50,884 nt of DNA from Rhodobacteraceae bacterium Water-Bin34 (lineage in GTDB: Bacteria > Pseudomonadota > Alphaproteobacteria > Rhodobacterales > Rhodobacteraceae), in the NCBI GenBank assembly GCA_900197625.1, contig FZLS01000012.1:1-50884 (forward strand). The letters are read 5' to 3'. Below are positions 1-9,367 of the stretch, in pieces. The notes beneath the pieces were generated by a model. It was not told where the DNA came from, made no database searches, and was given only the letters and a program-made list of their open reading frames with translations. Both the position numbers and the translations under genes were made by a program. Each line of letters begins with the position of its first letter. The stretch's first letter is position 1.

Positions 1-127
1 CTGCATCATATTTCTTAAAATAGATCTTACCATCTTGGGTGTTGATCGCGAGTTCACCAAGTTCCAGTTGAGCAGTGGTCGGTATTCGACCGGCAACCGA
101 ACTTCGGCGTAATTTAATTGTTGACAT
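1..127 (-). CDS. Phage tail-fibre/virion protein, N-terminal fragment (runs off left edge)
   Basis: Only the first 42 codons are in the window, and the gene continues beyond base 1. The ATG at 125-127 on the minus strand is preceded by an AAAGGGA ribosome binding site. The peptide begins MSTIKLRRSS and contains TTAQLELGELAINTQDGK. This signature (xTxAQLxxGExAINxxDGKxY) opens many tail-fibre and receptor-binding proteins of marine T4-like phages and resembles Mtd-type N-terminal domains. It is expected to attach the protein to the baseplate or to a neighbouring fibre. The gene is the last of a long minus-strand run that already contains several fibre genes. The function of the missing part cannot be judged. 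Confidence 0.75.
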   Translation of the reverse strand, partial: MSTIKLRRSSVAGRIPTTAQLELGELAINTQDGKIYFKKYDA

Positions 128-189
128 ATCTATGTCCCTTTGTTATAATAGCTATATAGCTCTTTAATATACTAATATGTTCTAATAAA

Positions 190-3100
190 TTAGAACGTTC
201 CACCATCTAATATGTTAACTGCTATTTCAATCTTTCCGGATGTAATGGTAGTATCTACTCCATCAGTTCCTTCAATTGTTAGGGTTTCACCCAACGCTAT
301 AGCAGTATTTGCACCTGATTCTCCTGAGATATTTATCAAAGAATTAGCAAGTTTTACGTTATCAATATCTCCATCAGTAATAGAGAATTCTGTACCTGTA
401 AGTGTTAATGCTTCTCCTGCAGTATATGTACCTGCTCCAGAGAATTGATACCAAACTACATCGTCTGTATTAACAGCGAATGTTTCGGCATCAGTAACGG
501 TAGCAACAAAACCTGTACTTCTATTTACAGTACCGTCTGTTACAAACTGGAATGATCCAGGAATTTCACTTGATTCGTTAAAGTATTCGCCTCGAGTAAG
601 TTCCCAAGGAGTTGACCCATCGCCAACTACAGTAACTTCATACGAACCATTTTCTTCTTGATTTGTTTGATCTTTAACAAGAACTCTATCACCAACACTC
701 CAAGCAGTTACACCGTCAAGAACAAGCACTCCATTAAAGTTTGCTGTAAGTACGCCAGCATTAAATGTTGCTCCTAAATTTGCAGTAGTAGCACCAAGTG
801 CGGCTGGAATAACTCTAAGTCCTTGAGCAGCTGCATCAACATATGATTTAGTTGCAGCGTCTTGTCCTGCAATTGGATTTAAAAGGTTGGTAATTTTAGA
901 ACTATTAACATCTATATCACCGCCAGCATCAATACTTACTCCATTATTGGATTCAATATTAAGTATACCAGAAGTTACTTTAATTGTTCTTGCGCCTACA
1001 TCCCCACCAATACTAACATCATCGACGACAAGTTTGTCTTGTATCTGAATTTGTTTTAAGTATGAATCAGTGCCGCCTGGATGCAAGAAATAAGATGTAG
1101 AATCTGTATCTACAAATTTTTCAGCTAATACATTACCGTTTTGTACAACCCAGTTACCAGTTGATCTTTCTGAATAAGCAGCATAGTTAAATGTGTTATC
1201 AAGGAAACCAATTTTACCGCCACTAGCATAGAAATGCGAGAAGCTTCCTGGTCCATCGCGCATTTTAATTTCTGCGAATGTACTACCAAAGCCAATTTCA
1301 GCTTTATTAAGTCGTGAAGTTCCAGCAGGATCTGCATAGAATTGATTATTATCTGAATCTACAAATCTTGGAGCAACAATGTCACCGGAAGCAGTACCAC
1401 CAGCAGTTGTAATATATCTTGTATCAAGTTCTGTATAATCAACTTCGATAGCTGAGTTAGAATTTGGACCAGGTGTATGAGTAACAATAATACCTGTATT
1501 TGAACCGTCACTTGTTACATGCGATATATAATCTGCTGTAATATCTGCAGTAATCGTAGTATTCGTTAATCTTGAAACTGTTGAAGTACCGGTAAGGTCT
1601 CCAGCCAAAGTAATATTAAAGTCATTTGCATAAAGATTAATAACGTCATTAGCATCATCATTTACAACGATAATACCTTCGTGAGTACCATCAGTAAACA
1701 TAAGACCAATAATATCACGAGATGTCTCAGTGAAGTTTGGAATCGCGTTAGCTTGTAATTCTAATGGGATATCTGTAGCAAAATCAATACGACCGTCAGG
1801 TGTAATTCTGATACGAGGTGTAAATCCATCAGTACCATACATACCTTCAGATCCTGTCATAGGATCATCTAGGCCAATCTTAAAGCTATTATTTGCTGAA
1901 TCTAATTCTTGTAATTCAAGACCACGACCAAGATCAATTGTTGGACTTGAAAGTAAGTTAACACCATCTGTATAAGTGTTAGCCTGATCTATGATTGTTA
2001 AACCAGATGAGAATGTGTTATCAAGGTAACCAAGAGTAACTGCATCGGTAGGATTAACTGGAGTAGCAAGACCAGTAATAGTATTGTTTGCAACATTAAT
2101 ATCGCCAACAGGATTAATAGTTAAATCATTGGTTGCTGTTAATAAACCGTTGACAAACATGTCACCTGTGTTATAATTAATTATCAGCTTATCAAGGTTA
2201 GAACCAAATAATAAATTACCTTGATCATTAATTTGCATTCTCTGAACGGCATCGGTGTAGAAATCTAGTTCATTGTTATTTGCACCAGCCGATGTTTCAG
2301 CAATGATATAAGTATTTTTATCTAAGTCGATTACCGATCCCGCAAGACCTGTCCAGATACTTCCGTCGTATCCTTCAAACCTTCCTTCGTCTGTATTAAA
2401 TCGTAACATACCTGCTTGACCAATAGGTCTTAAAGCAGTATTTGCTGACGGCATTTTAACAGCGCCAGTTGTATCGAATACTATCGTTTCATCAGAACTT
2501 GTAATAGTATCGACATGAATTTTATGCCAGTTTTTAGATGCAGAACCAAGAGAATAAATTCTATCTTGATCTGGTATAATATGAGAAGTAACGTCTGCAG
2601 CAAATGCTACTGTATCTGAATCTTGATCACCGATTGTAAGATTACCAGCAATACCAACATCACCAGTAAAGTCTACTCTATTTGCTTCAAAGGTTGCAGA
2701 TAATGTGCCACCGGCAAAAACTTGTATTTGATCATTATCAGCGCCAGGAGTTGACTCTGCAGTAATTTTTGTATCTTGGTCAACATCAATAACACCACCA
2801 AGACCTGACCAAGCAATACCATCGTATCCCTCGAATTGCCCGTCGTTAGAATTAAATCGTACCATGCCTTGTACAGCAGTAGGACGATCAGTAGATAAAC
2901 CTACCGGTAACGTTAATGCTCCTTCACCTGAAATGGTAAGAACGTCACCAGCTCCTGTGGGAGTAATTGCTGTAAGTGGTAAAGTACTATCGACATTAAA
3001 CTCAGTACCATTAAGTGTTAAACCATTACCAGCTAAGAATGTTCCTTCGCCTTGGAACTGAGTCCAAGTAACATCGTCATCATTAATGCTGAACGAAGAT

Positions 3101-4143
3101 GCGTCTTCAACCGTTGCAACCCAACCAGTTCCGCCGTTTACTGTACCATCTGTAACAAACTCGTATGAACCTGGAAGTTCTGAATCTTCGTTTGACCAAA
3201 CTGTTCTTTGGAATACCCAAGCAGTATTAGCACTACCTTGTTGGATAAGATCATATGAACCGTTTTGAGTAGCATCAGTTTGATCTTTTACAAGTAAGTT
3301 ATCGCCAATATCCCAAGTAGTAATATCATCGATATATAAAACGTTGACTGGAGGTAGAGTAAGTGTATCTGAATATGTGTTATTACCTTGAGCAAAAGTT
3401 GCCCCGAGATCGGTTGTAGTTGCACCAAGAGCTGATGGACGTACTACCAGACCTTTAACAATATTATCTACATATCTTTTGTTAGTAGCATCAGTGGGCA
3501 AGATCGGGTCATCGAACACCTTAATAGTTGTTTCTACTCGATCTAATTCAAATTCTAAATATCTTTTGTTAACTACGTCTTGTTGATTAACTGGATCTTC
3601 AACGTTAATAATACGATGAGTACCAATGTTAACAACTGCATCTGATAATGCAAGATCAAAGTTAAGATCTGCTGGTACCGAAATAGTATTAGCAGTAATA
3701 CTAAATTCGCCAGCTTCTATAAGATTTAATTCTCTTAATTCGTTAGTTGATTCGCCTAACGTAATTGATGTATTACCAATTGTAAAATCTTTTGTATTGA
3801 TTAAACCATCTGCAACAACAAAGTTATTAGCATTTAACCCTGAATTGGAAACACCAAGTACGTGACCAAACGTATCAAAAGTAGCATTTTGTAAAAATTG
3901 TAAGCTACTATTAACTGTGTTTGCTACTGAACTTGTATTGGAATGTGATATTACAAGGTTTGCTGATTCGGTATCATTTTCTGGTGTTATGATAATACCT
4001 TGTCCGCCGTCTACCGCGCGAACATATTCACCTACTGTATCTATACCTAATGCAATAGAATCTGGTACGATGACCGGTCTTTTTTCGCCTGCTGCTACGA
4101 GGCGAATATTTTTAGTTTGACCAACTTTAACTTTTACGGCCAC
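190..4143 (-). CDS. Large tail-fibre-like virion protein with internal duplications (1317 aa)
   Basis: This is a virion protein of fibre type, rich in Asn, Thr, Gly and Asp with short beta-strand periodicity and no signal peptide or membrane segment. Two pairs of internal duplications are visible. A segment of about 170 residues that starts with a KxYVD motif, carries LVKDQT and FVTDGTVN, and ends near LTLxGTEF occurs at residues 215-385 and 1093-1260. A segment of about 60 residues with MVRFN/MLRFN, FEGYDG and W(S/T)GL occurs near 418-478 and 568-630. FVDxD...P(A/G)GT repeats lie between them. Similar repeats are common in fibres of marine T4-like phages. It starts 2 nt after the stop of the upstream 109-aa gene, so it is presumably served by the late promoter at 4513-4520. 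Receptor binding is an inference. Confidence 0.75.
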   Translation of the reverse strand: MAVKVKVGQTKNIRLVAAGEKRPVIVPDSIALGIDTVGEYVRAVDGGQGIIITPENDTESANLVISHSNTSSVANTVNSSLQFLQNATFDTFGHVLGVSNSGLNANNFVVADGLINTKDFTIGNTSITLGESTNELRELNLIEAGEFSITANTISVPADLNFDLALSDAVVNIGTHRIINVEDPVNQQDVVNKRYLEFELDRVETTIKVFDDPILPTDATNKRYVDNIVKGLVVRPSALGATTTDLGATFAQGNNTYSDTLTLPPVNVLYIDDITTWDIGDNLLVKDQTDATQNGSYDLIQQGSANTAWVFQRTVWSNEDSELPGSYEFVTDGTVNGGTGWVATVEDASSFSINDDDVTWTQFQGEGTFLAGNGLTLNGTEFNVDSTLPLTAITPTGAGDVLTISGEGALTLPVGLSTDRPTAVQGMVRFNSNDGQFEGYDGIAWSGLGGVIDVDQDTKITAESTPGADNDQIQVFAGGTLSATFEANRVDFTGDVGIAGNLTIGDQDSDTVAFAADVTSHIIPDQDRIYSLGSASKNWHKIHVDTITSSDETIVFDTTGAVKMPSANTALRPIGQAGMLRFNTDEGRFEGYDGSIWTGLAGSVIDLDKNTYIIAETSAGANNNELDFYTDAVQRMQINDQGNLLFGSNLDKLIINYNTGDMFVNGLLTATNDLTINPVGDINVANNTITGLATPVNPTDAVTLGYLDNTFSSGLTIIDQANTYTDGVNLLSSPTIDLGRGLELQELDSANNSFKIGLDDPMTGSEGMYGTDGFTPRIRITPDGRIDFATDIPLELQANAIPNFTETSRDIIGLMFTDGTHEGIIVVNDDANDVINLYANDFNITLAGDLTGTSTVSRLTNTTITADITADYISHVTSDGSNTGIIVTHTPGPNSNSAIEVDYTELDTRYITTAGGTASGDIVAPRFVDSDNNQFYADPAGTSRLNKAEIGFGSTFAEIKMRDGPGSFSHFYASGGKIGFLDNTFNYAAYSERSTGNWVVQNGNVLAEKFVDTDSTSYFLHPGGTDSYLKQIQIQDKLVVDDVSIGGDVGARTIKVTSGILNIESNNGVSIDAGGDIDVNSSKITNLLNPIAGQDAATKSYVDAAAQGLRVIPAALGATTANLGATFNAGVLTANFNGVLVLDGVTAWSVGDRVLVKDQTNQEENGSYEVTVVGDGSTPWELTRGEYFNESSEIPGSFQFVTDGTVNRSTGFVATVTDAETFAVNTDDVVWYQFSGAGTYTAGEALTLTGTEFSITDGDIDNVKLANSLINISGESGANTAIALGETLTIEGTDGVDTTITSGKIEIAVNILDGGTF

Positions 4144-4145
4144 AC

Positions 4146-4475
4146 CTATACCTCCGTGATTGTTGATACAACGAATACTATTCCATCAACTATTTTTGAC
4201 AATTCTCCGGTTGGTTTTCTCATAATCACGTCATATTGATACTTTCCTGGCTTAAGTTGACTTGTTACAAGTGCATCCAGTTTTAAAGTAATATCATTTT
4301 CATTTTTTTCAAATTCAAACTCCGCGGTTCTTTTTGAAGAGTATAGCTTTCTTATATCTCCGAAAAAAGAATAATTCGCTATTGGCAGATCTAAGTCATC
4401 GTCATCAAATAATTCGACGGTAAGCCTAAAATCTGTACCTTGGTCTATATAAATGTTTAATTGGGAACTACTCAT
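4146..4475 (-). CDS. Small beta-rich virion protein, function unknown (109 aa)
   Basis: A short acidic protein beginning MSSSQLNIYIDQGTDFRL. Alternating hydrophobic strands, a KPGKYQYDVI segment and no hydrophobic anchor suggest a single beta-sandwich domain. The N-terminal pattern (I..GtdF.l...l.D....) is reminiscent of small baseplate or fibre-associated proteins of the BppU N-terminal type. I cannot assign a family with confidence. It is the first gene after a terminator and carries its own late promoter 38 nt upstream of the ATG. It lies 2 nt before the 1317-aa fibre gene, so an accessory or connector role for that fibre is the natural guess. Confidence 0.7.
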   Translation of the reverse strand: MSSSQLNIYIDQGTDFRLTVELFDDDDLDLPIANYSFFGDIRKLYSSKRTAEFEFEKNENDITLKLDALVTSQLKPGKYQYDVIMRKPTGELSKIVDGIVFVVSTITEV

Positions 4476-4512
4476 CTTATCTATTATCTCTTTTATAAAA
4501 GCTATTTTTCTT

Positions 4513-4520
4513 TATTTATA
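4513..4520 (-). promoter_or_regulatory. T4-type late promoter element TATAAATA
   Basis: The plus strand reads TATTTATA, so the minus strand has an exact match to the T4 late promoter consensus TATAAATA. It lies about 38 nt upstream of the ATG of the 109-aa gene and just downstream of the terminator of the collagen-fibre gene. This is a sensible place to restart transcription. T4 late promoters need only this -10 element, recognised by a gp55-type sigma factor with gp33 and the sliding clamp; those factors are not in the window. Confidence 0.8.
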
Positions 4521-4544
4521 ATAGAACAACATAGGATAATATCG

Positions 4545-4567
4545 AAAAAAGGGGGCGGAAGCCCCCT
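4545..4567 (-). terminator. Rho-independent terminator after the collagen-like fibre gene
   Basis: Read on the minus strand this is AGGGGGC, loop TTCC, GCCCCCT, then a run of T. It gives a GC-rich 7-bp stem closed by a tetraloop and followed by a U tract, starting about 22 nt past the stop codon of the 1592-aa gene. It is in the correct orientation for minus-strand transcription. It separates that gene from the next late promoter at 4513-4520. No comparable hairpin was seen elsewhere in the window. Confidence 0.88.
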
Positions 4568-4588
4568 ATTTGTCACGTGCAAATTCTA

Positions 4589-7500
4589 TTAGCCTTTAAG
4601 ATCGTTAACTTCGTCTTTAAGTTCTTTAATTGCTTCTACTATGAGTGCAGTAACGTTACCATATGCAACACTCTTAATTCCATCATCTCCTTCAGTAACA
4701 ACTTCCGGTAATACACTTTCAATTTCTTGAGCAATAAAGCCGGCTTTTCTTACACCAGGTCTTGATTTCATATCGAAGTAAACACCTCTTAGATCACAAA
4801 CTTTTTCAAGAGCAGAATCGATAGTTACGATATTCTCTTTTAATCTTTCGTCTGAGTTAGCATTTAAATCACCGGTTGCAGTAAAGTCACCAGTTGTCAT
4901 ATCGAATGTGAATACGTCAGCGTTGGTGCCACCTCTAAATGCAACAGTTGGCATGTTACCAGAATCGCCTCTAATAACATAAGCATTTGAAGCAGTTTCG
5001 TATAATGTCTCAACGTAAGGTGAACCACCAGTACCACCAAATCCTAATGTTTGATCAGCTGGAATCCAGAAAGAACTTGTGTTACCATCAATACCTGCGG
5101 CTGTTAATGTACCAACAACTGTAAGGTTACCTTCAACTTGAATATTTTCTACTGTTAATTCGTCATCTTCAGAAGTATAGAAGAAGTTAGATTCTCCACC
5201 TGGGTTTGGACCAGTTGTACCCATCATTGGTCGAGATGTGTTACCACCTTCGAACATTGTTATGAATACTGGAGTACCTTGTAATCCTGTTTCGTGGATG
5301 TTCTGTAAGTTATTAACTCCACCTTCAGGACCAAAGCCCTGCATACCTTGAGTACCTTGGAATCCGCGTTCGCCTTGGAAACCTTGAGCAGCCTGTGTAC
5401 CTTGAATACCTTGAGTACCTTGACCTGGGAAACCCTGAATACCAAGATCACCTTGCATACCTTGAGTACCTTGGATACCTTGTGAACCAACTCCTGGAGG
5501 ACCTTGGAAACCTAAGTCACCTTGGAAACCCTGTGCACCTTGGTTACCGTCATTACCCAATCCACCGCCGATACCTTGGAAACCTTGTATACCCAAGAAG
5601 CCTTGAACACCTTGAGAACCGCCTTCACCTAAATCACCGATTAGACCTTGAGTACCTTGGAAACCGAAGAAACCCTGTACACCCTCATCGCCGATACCAG
5701 CTGGACCTTGGAAACCTTGTAGACCTTGAATACCGTCTCCGGCGTCACCTTGGAAACCTTGAACACCGTCGTCGCCGTCAATACCTTGAATACCTTGAAC
5801 ACCGCCTTCACCGATACCAGTTAAGCCTTGTAGACCTTGAATACCTTCGTCGCCAACTTCGCCGTCTAATCCTTGTGGACCTTGAATACCTTGTATACCA
5901 GCTCCTGGAGGACCTAAGTCACCTTGAATACCTTGGTGTCCTTGTAATGCGTCACCTTGAATACCTTGGAAACCTTGAATACCAGTAGCACCGACTCCAG
6001 CAAAACCTTGGAAGCCTTGGAAACCTTGTGTACCCTGATTAGCCGTACCTTGGAAACCTTGAGTACCTTGTGATCCTTGGAAACCTTCGTCTCCATCAGC
6101 ACCAGCAATACCTTGAACAGATTGTGTACCTTGAGTACCCTGTGAACCTTGTGTACCATCGCCACCAATAAATCCTGCTTGACCTTGGAAGCCTTGAGTA
6201 CCTTGCATTCCTTGGAAGCCTTGAGTACCAGCTTCACCTGGACCGCCTTGAAGACCTTGTGATCCTTGGAAACCTTCAAAGCCTTGAAGACCTTGGATAC
6301 CTGCTGGACCAATATCACCTGTTCTTGCGAATGTAATGATAATATCTTCGTCTTGACTAAAGTTCGATACTGATCCACTTACGTATGCAGCATCTATATC
6401 AAAGTACCCACTTGATTCTGTTAATGCAGAAATTGTAAAGATTACAAAGTTTGCTGGAGTAGCTTTTTCTGATATTTTAAAGTGACCTTTAATAGGACTT
6501 GTTGAATCATCAACTGTTCTAAGGAACGGCTGAATATCTACAAAGTTATCGTCTCTATCATCGATAAACAATTTAGTTGCAGATGCAAGAGTAGCATTAT
6601 TGAATTTTAAATAACCAGTACTATCTGTGCTACTTGGATCGGTAGCTGCTGTATTTGTACTATATGTGTAATCAAATGTTACACCACCAAATCCACCAGT
6701 TGAACCTTGGAAACCGCCTCCACCTTGAAGACCAGTAAAGCCTTGAACACCTTGTGGTCCAATTGGTCCTGGGAAACCTTGAATACCTTGGAAACCAAGA
6801 TCACCTTGGAAACCGTCTGTACCTTGAAGACCAGCACCTGTTGAACCTTGGAAACCTAAGTCACCTTGGAAACCTTGAATGCCCTGTAATCCTTGAATAC
6901 CTTGTAAGCCCTGTTCACCAGCTCTTGTAAAGGTAAAGATTATGTCTGTATTATTTGTAAAATATGTTGCGTCAGCATTAGTAGATTTAGTTAAATACGT
7001 AATACTTAAGTTATAATAAGTTGAATTTTCTACTAAACCTGTTAAGCTATAAAGTAAGAATTCTGCAGGATCAGCAATAGAAACAATCTTGATATAACCA
7101 AGCATTGCAGAACCACCATCATCTAAACTTCTTAGATAATCATCGAGGTTTGCACCATTTGTTTCTGTATCCGACATGCGCATAATTGTAGCTGCAGTAA
7201 GATCAGTATTGTTAAATTTAATTAAGCCTGAAGCTGGACCTGTAGGTGTTGTACTTGGAGTAAAGTCATATTCAAATGAAGCTCCACCGTAAGCACCAGC
7301 AATACCTTGAGCACCTTGTGTGCCTTGGAATCCTTGTATACCTTGATGGCCTTGAGTACCTTGTGTTCCTTGGAATCCTAAGAAACCTTGTAAGCCTTGA
7401 GTACCCTGTGCACCTTGAATACCAGCATCACCGCGTGGAACAAAGTTAATTAATGTTTTTGCAGTATGACCAGAACCAATAACATCTAAATCCCAGCTGT

Positions 7501-9367
7501 AACTATTACCTGAAGTAAGTCCATATTGACCTACATATGTAACATCGAAGATAACAAAGGTTTTAGTACCACTTGTATCCCAGTTAACTGCTGAAAATTC
7601 GTATACTACTTGATGGTGTCCACCAGGACCATTGCCATCATCAAAACTTTCTATTACAACAAGACCTTTTGAGGATCCTGGAATAGCTGCTAGCCAATCA
7701 AACATTTCATCAAGTTCACCAGTATAGTTACTTAATGGAATATCGTCTAATACTAATTTAGTCGCGCTTTGAACATTGGTGTTATTAATTTTCCAAGCAG
7801 AAATGCCTGGATTAGTAGTTGGGTCAAGGTCATTAGTGAAAGCCCACTCATATGTTAAACCACCGTACCAACCAACAGCACCCTGTAGTCCCTGAGTACC
7901 CTGGAAGCCTTGAGTTCCTTGGAACCCTTGGATACCTACATCACCCTGTAAACCTTGAACTCCTTGGAATCCTTGTGTGCCTTGATGGCCTTGAGTACCT
8001 TGGAAGCCTTGCGTTCCTTGAACACCTTGATGTCCTTGAGTACCTTGCGAACCTTGGAAACCTTCGTCACCTTGTAAGCCTTGTACACCCTGAGTTCCTT
8101 GCATCCCTTGAATGCCGGTAAAACCTTGGAAACCCTGTGTACCTTGAATTGATTGTGGACCTTGAGTACCTTGAAGACCCTGTAAGCCTTGAAGACCTTG
8201 TAATCCTTGAACGCCCTGTGTACCCTGAATACCTTGATCGCCTGCTAAGCTAAATGCAACTAATGTTGGAAGCTGTTGAGTGGTGCCTGGGTTTGGAGTA
8301 TTTAATTGAACGAAGTCGCTCTTAATACCATCGCCTGATAAGAAAGTAACATCTAATTCCCAATAACCTGTTCTATCTGTTGCTCCCTGAATTTGGAAGA
8401 TCATATAGTTTGATGGGTTATTACGAAGAGTTATCTTCATAGTACCTTTATTTGCAGTACCTACAGCAGCAATAGCAGTATATAAACCTTCTAAGTTTAC
8501 ACCATAGAAAGCTTCATCGTCAATCCAAATTTTTGTAACTGAACTAAAGTTATCACCAGGATTAGGCGCACCATTTAAGATCATGTCACCAGTGCCTGGA
8601 TCGGCTTCTACAATTCCATCATCGATTCTAAATTCTACTACGTGACCAGCATCGTCTCCACTAAATCCTTGGAAACCTGTATCGCCTTGGATACCTTGTG
8701 TACCCTGCATACCTTGAATTGACTGCGGTCCTTGCGTACCTTGAATACCGAAGTCGCCCTGTATTCCTTGGACACCTTGCACACCTTGTGGTCCTTGTGT
8801 CCCTTGGTTACCTTGAATACCTTGCAAGCCTTGAACACCAATAAAACCTTGTAAGCCCTGCGTACCTTGGAAACCTCTAAAACCTCTTGATCCCTGAATA
8901 CCTTCTTCACCAATAGTACCTTGAGCACCTTGTGTGCCTTGGATACCAGTAAAGCCTTGTACGCCTCTGAATGAACCAATGTTTACCCAAACAGCTCCAT
9001 CATATACCCATAACTCATCGTCAGTATTATCGACAACTGCGTTACCAAGAACTGCTGATGGGAATGCAGCGTTTAATGTTGCTTGTTGGTCTCCACCAGC
9101 ATCAACATCGGCAACAGAACCGATTACATCGAATCCTGGGCCATAATCTCCTTGTAAACCTTGAAGACCAGCAGGTCCTGTTGTACCTGTAGTACCTTGA
9201 ACACCAGCACCAACTGCTGTCCAAACTGTTCCATTTGATACATATATAAGACCATCGCTACCATAAGCGACCGCACCTGTATATGGAGCTGGATCGAGTT
9301 GAATAGGGACCTGTTGCGGTTGGCCCTGTCCAACGATTTTGCTACCGCTTATTGATCTAAAAGCCAT
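4589..9367 (-). CDS. Collagen-like tail fibre with C-terminal S74 self-cleaving chaperone domain (1592 aa)
   Basis: The N-terminus (residues 1-130) is globular. It is followed by tracts of Gly-X-Y triplets in which Y is nearly always Gln (GLQGIQGFQG style). The tracts are interrupted by four homologous beta-rich modules of about 100-135 residues, recognisable by a (K/M)(L/I)xxDD/DxE core and a closing F(T/A)RxGDxG-like junction. The last tract, about 330 residues, leads to a knob. Residues 1505-1592 begin SDERLKENI and contain GFIAQEIE and a final helix, matching the Peptidase_S74 intramolecular chaperone of phage tailspikes, which trimerises and then cleaves itself off. The protein is therefore expected to be a trimeric, collagen-like fibre. 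Its ATG overlaps the stop of the 140-aa gene by one base (TAATG), and a terminator follows. Confidence 0.88.
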   Translation of the reverse strand: MAFRSISGSKIVGQGQPQQVPIQLDPAPYTGAVAYGSDGLIYVSNGTVWTAVGAGVQGTTGTTGPAGLQGLQGDYGPGFDVIGSVADVDAGGDQQATLNAAFPSAVLGNAVVDNTDDELWVYDGAVWVNIGSFRGVQGFTGIQGTQGAQGTIGEEGIQGSRGFRGFQGTQGLQGFIGVQGLQGIQGNQGTQGPQGVQGVQGIQGDFGIQGTQGPQSIQGMQGTQGIQGDTGFQGFSGDDAGHVVEFRIDDGIVEADPGTGDMILNGAPNPGDNFSSVTKIWIDDEAFYGVNLEGLYTAIAAVGTANKGTMKITLRNNPSNYMIFQIQGATDRTGYWELDVTFLSGDGIKSDFVQLNTPNPGTTQQLPTLVAFSLAGDQGIQGTQGVQGLQGLQGLQGLQGTQGPQSIQGTQGFQGFTGIQGMQGTQGVQGLQGDEGFQGSQGTQGHQGVQGTQGFQGTQGHQGTQGFQGVQGLQGDVGIQGFQGTQGFQGTQGLQGAVGWYGGLTYEWAFTNDLDPTTNPGISAWKINNTNVQSATKLVLDDIPLSNYTGELDEMFDWLAAIPGSSKGLVVIESFDDGNGPGGHHQVVYEFSAVNWDTSGTKTFVIFDVTYVGQYGLTSGNSYSWDLDVIGSGHTAKTLINFVPRGDAGIQGAQGTQGLQGFLGFQGTQGTQGHQGIQGFQGTQGAQGIAGAYGGASFEYDFTPSTTPTGPASGLIKFNNTDLTAATIMRMSDTETNGANLDDYLRSLDDGGSAMLGYIKIVSIADPAEFLLYSLTGLVENSTYYNLSITYLTKSTNADATYFTNNTDIIFTFTRAGEQGLQGIQGLQGIQGFQGDLGFQGSTGAGLQGTDGFQGDLGFQGIQGFPGPIGPQGVQGFTGLQGGGGFQGSTGGFGGVTFDYTYSTNTAATDPSSTDSTGYLKFNNATLASATKLFIDDRDDNFVDIQPFLRTVDDSTSPIKGHFKISEKATPANFVIFTISALTESSGYFDIDAAYVSGSVSNFSQDEDIIITFARTGDIGPAGIQGLQGFEGFQGSQGLQGGPGEAGTQGFQGMQGTQGFQGQAGFIGGDGTQGSQGTQGTQSVQGIAGADGDEGFQGSQGTQGFQGTANQGTQGFQGFQGFAGVGATGIQGFQGIQGDALQGHQGIQGDLGPPGAGIQGIQGPQGLDGEVGDEGIQGLQGLTGIGEGGVQGIQGIDGDDGVQGFQGDAGDGIQGLQGFQGPAGIGDEGVQGFFGFQGTQGLIGDLGEGGSQGVQGFLGIQGFQGIGGGLGNDGNQGAQGFQGDLGFQGPPGVGSQGIQGTQGMQGDLGIQGFPGQGTQGIQGTQAAQGFQGERGFQGTQGMQGFGPEGGVNNLQNIHETGLQGTPVFITMFEGGNTSRPMMGTTGPNPGGESNFFYTSEDDELTVENIQVEGNLTVVGTLTAAGIDGNTSSFWIPADQTLGFGGTGGSPYVETLYETASNAYVIRGDSGNMPTVAFRGGTNADVFTFDMTTGDFTATGDLNANSDERLKENIVTIDSALEKVCDLRGVYFDMKSRPGVRKAGFIAQEIESVLPEVVTEGDDGIKSVAYGNVTALIVEAIKELKDEVNDLKG
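5320..8966 (-). repeat. Interspersed Gly-X-Gln coding repeats (collagen-like tracts)
   Basis: Degenerate 9-base units (plus strand about CCTTGxxxA) encode G-X-Q triplets. They form tracts at roughly 5320-6318, 6697-6918, 7290-7432, 7866-8245 and 8648-8966, with a short one near 9136-9208. Unique modules lie between the tracts. The tracts are low-complexity and are prone to expansion or contraction by recombination and to assembly error. They create long but meaningless open frames on the opposite strand. Confidence 0.85.

Noticed and set aside
149-160. AGCTATATAGCT palindrome between two fibre genes as terminator or operator
   Set aside because: Short, AT-rich, without loop or T run, so no support beyond chance.
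5395-5988. Long plus-strand open frame opposite the collagen tracts
   Set aside because: It is a repeat artefact of the G-X-Q codons (LEYLGNL repeats) with no ribosome site.
5320-8966. Regular short repeats as a CRISPR array
   Set aside because: Units are 9-base triplet-coding repeats in frame within a long gene, without unique spacers.
8638-8979. Minus-strand open frame in another phase within the collagen gene
   Set aside because: Lys/Val-rich repeat translation (KVSKVFKV) of the same low-complexity DNA, not a gene.
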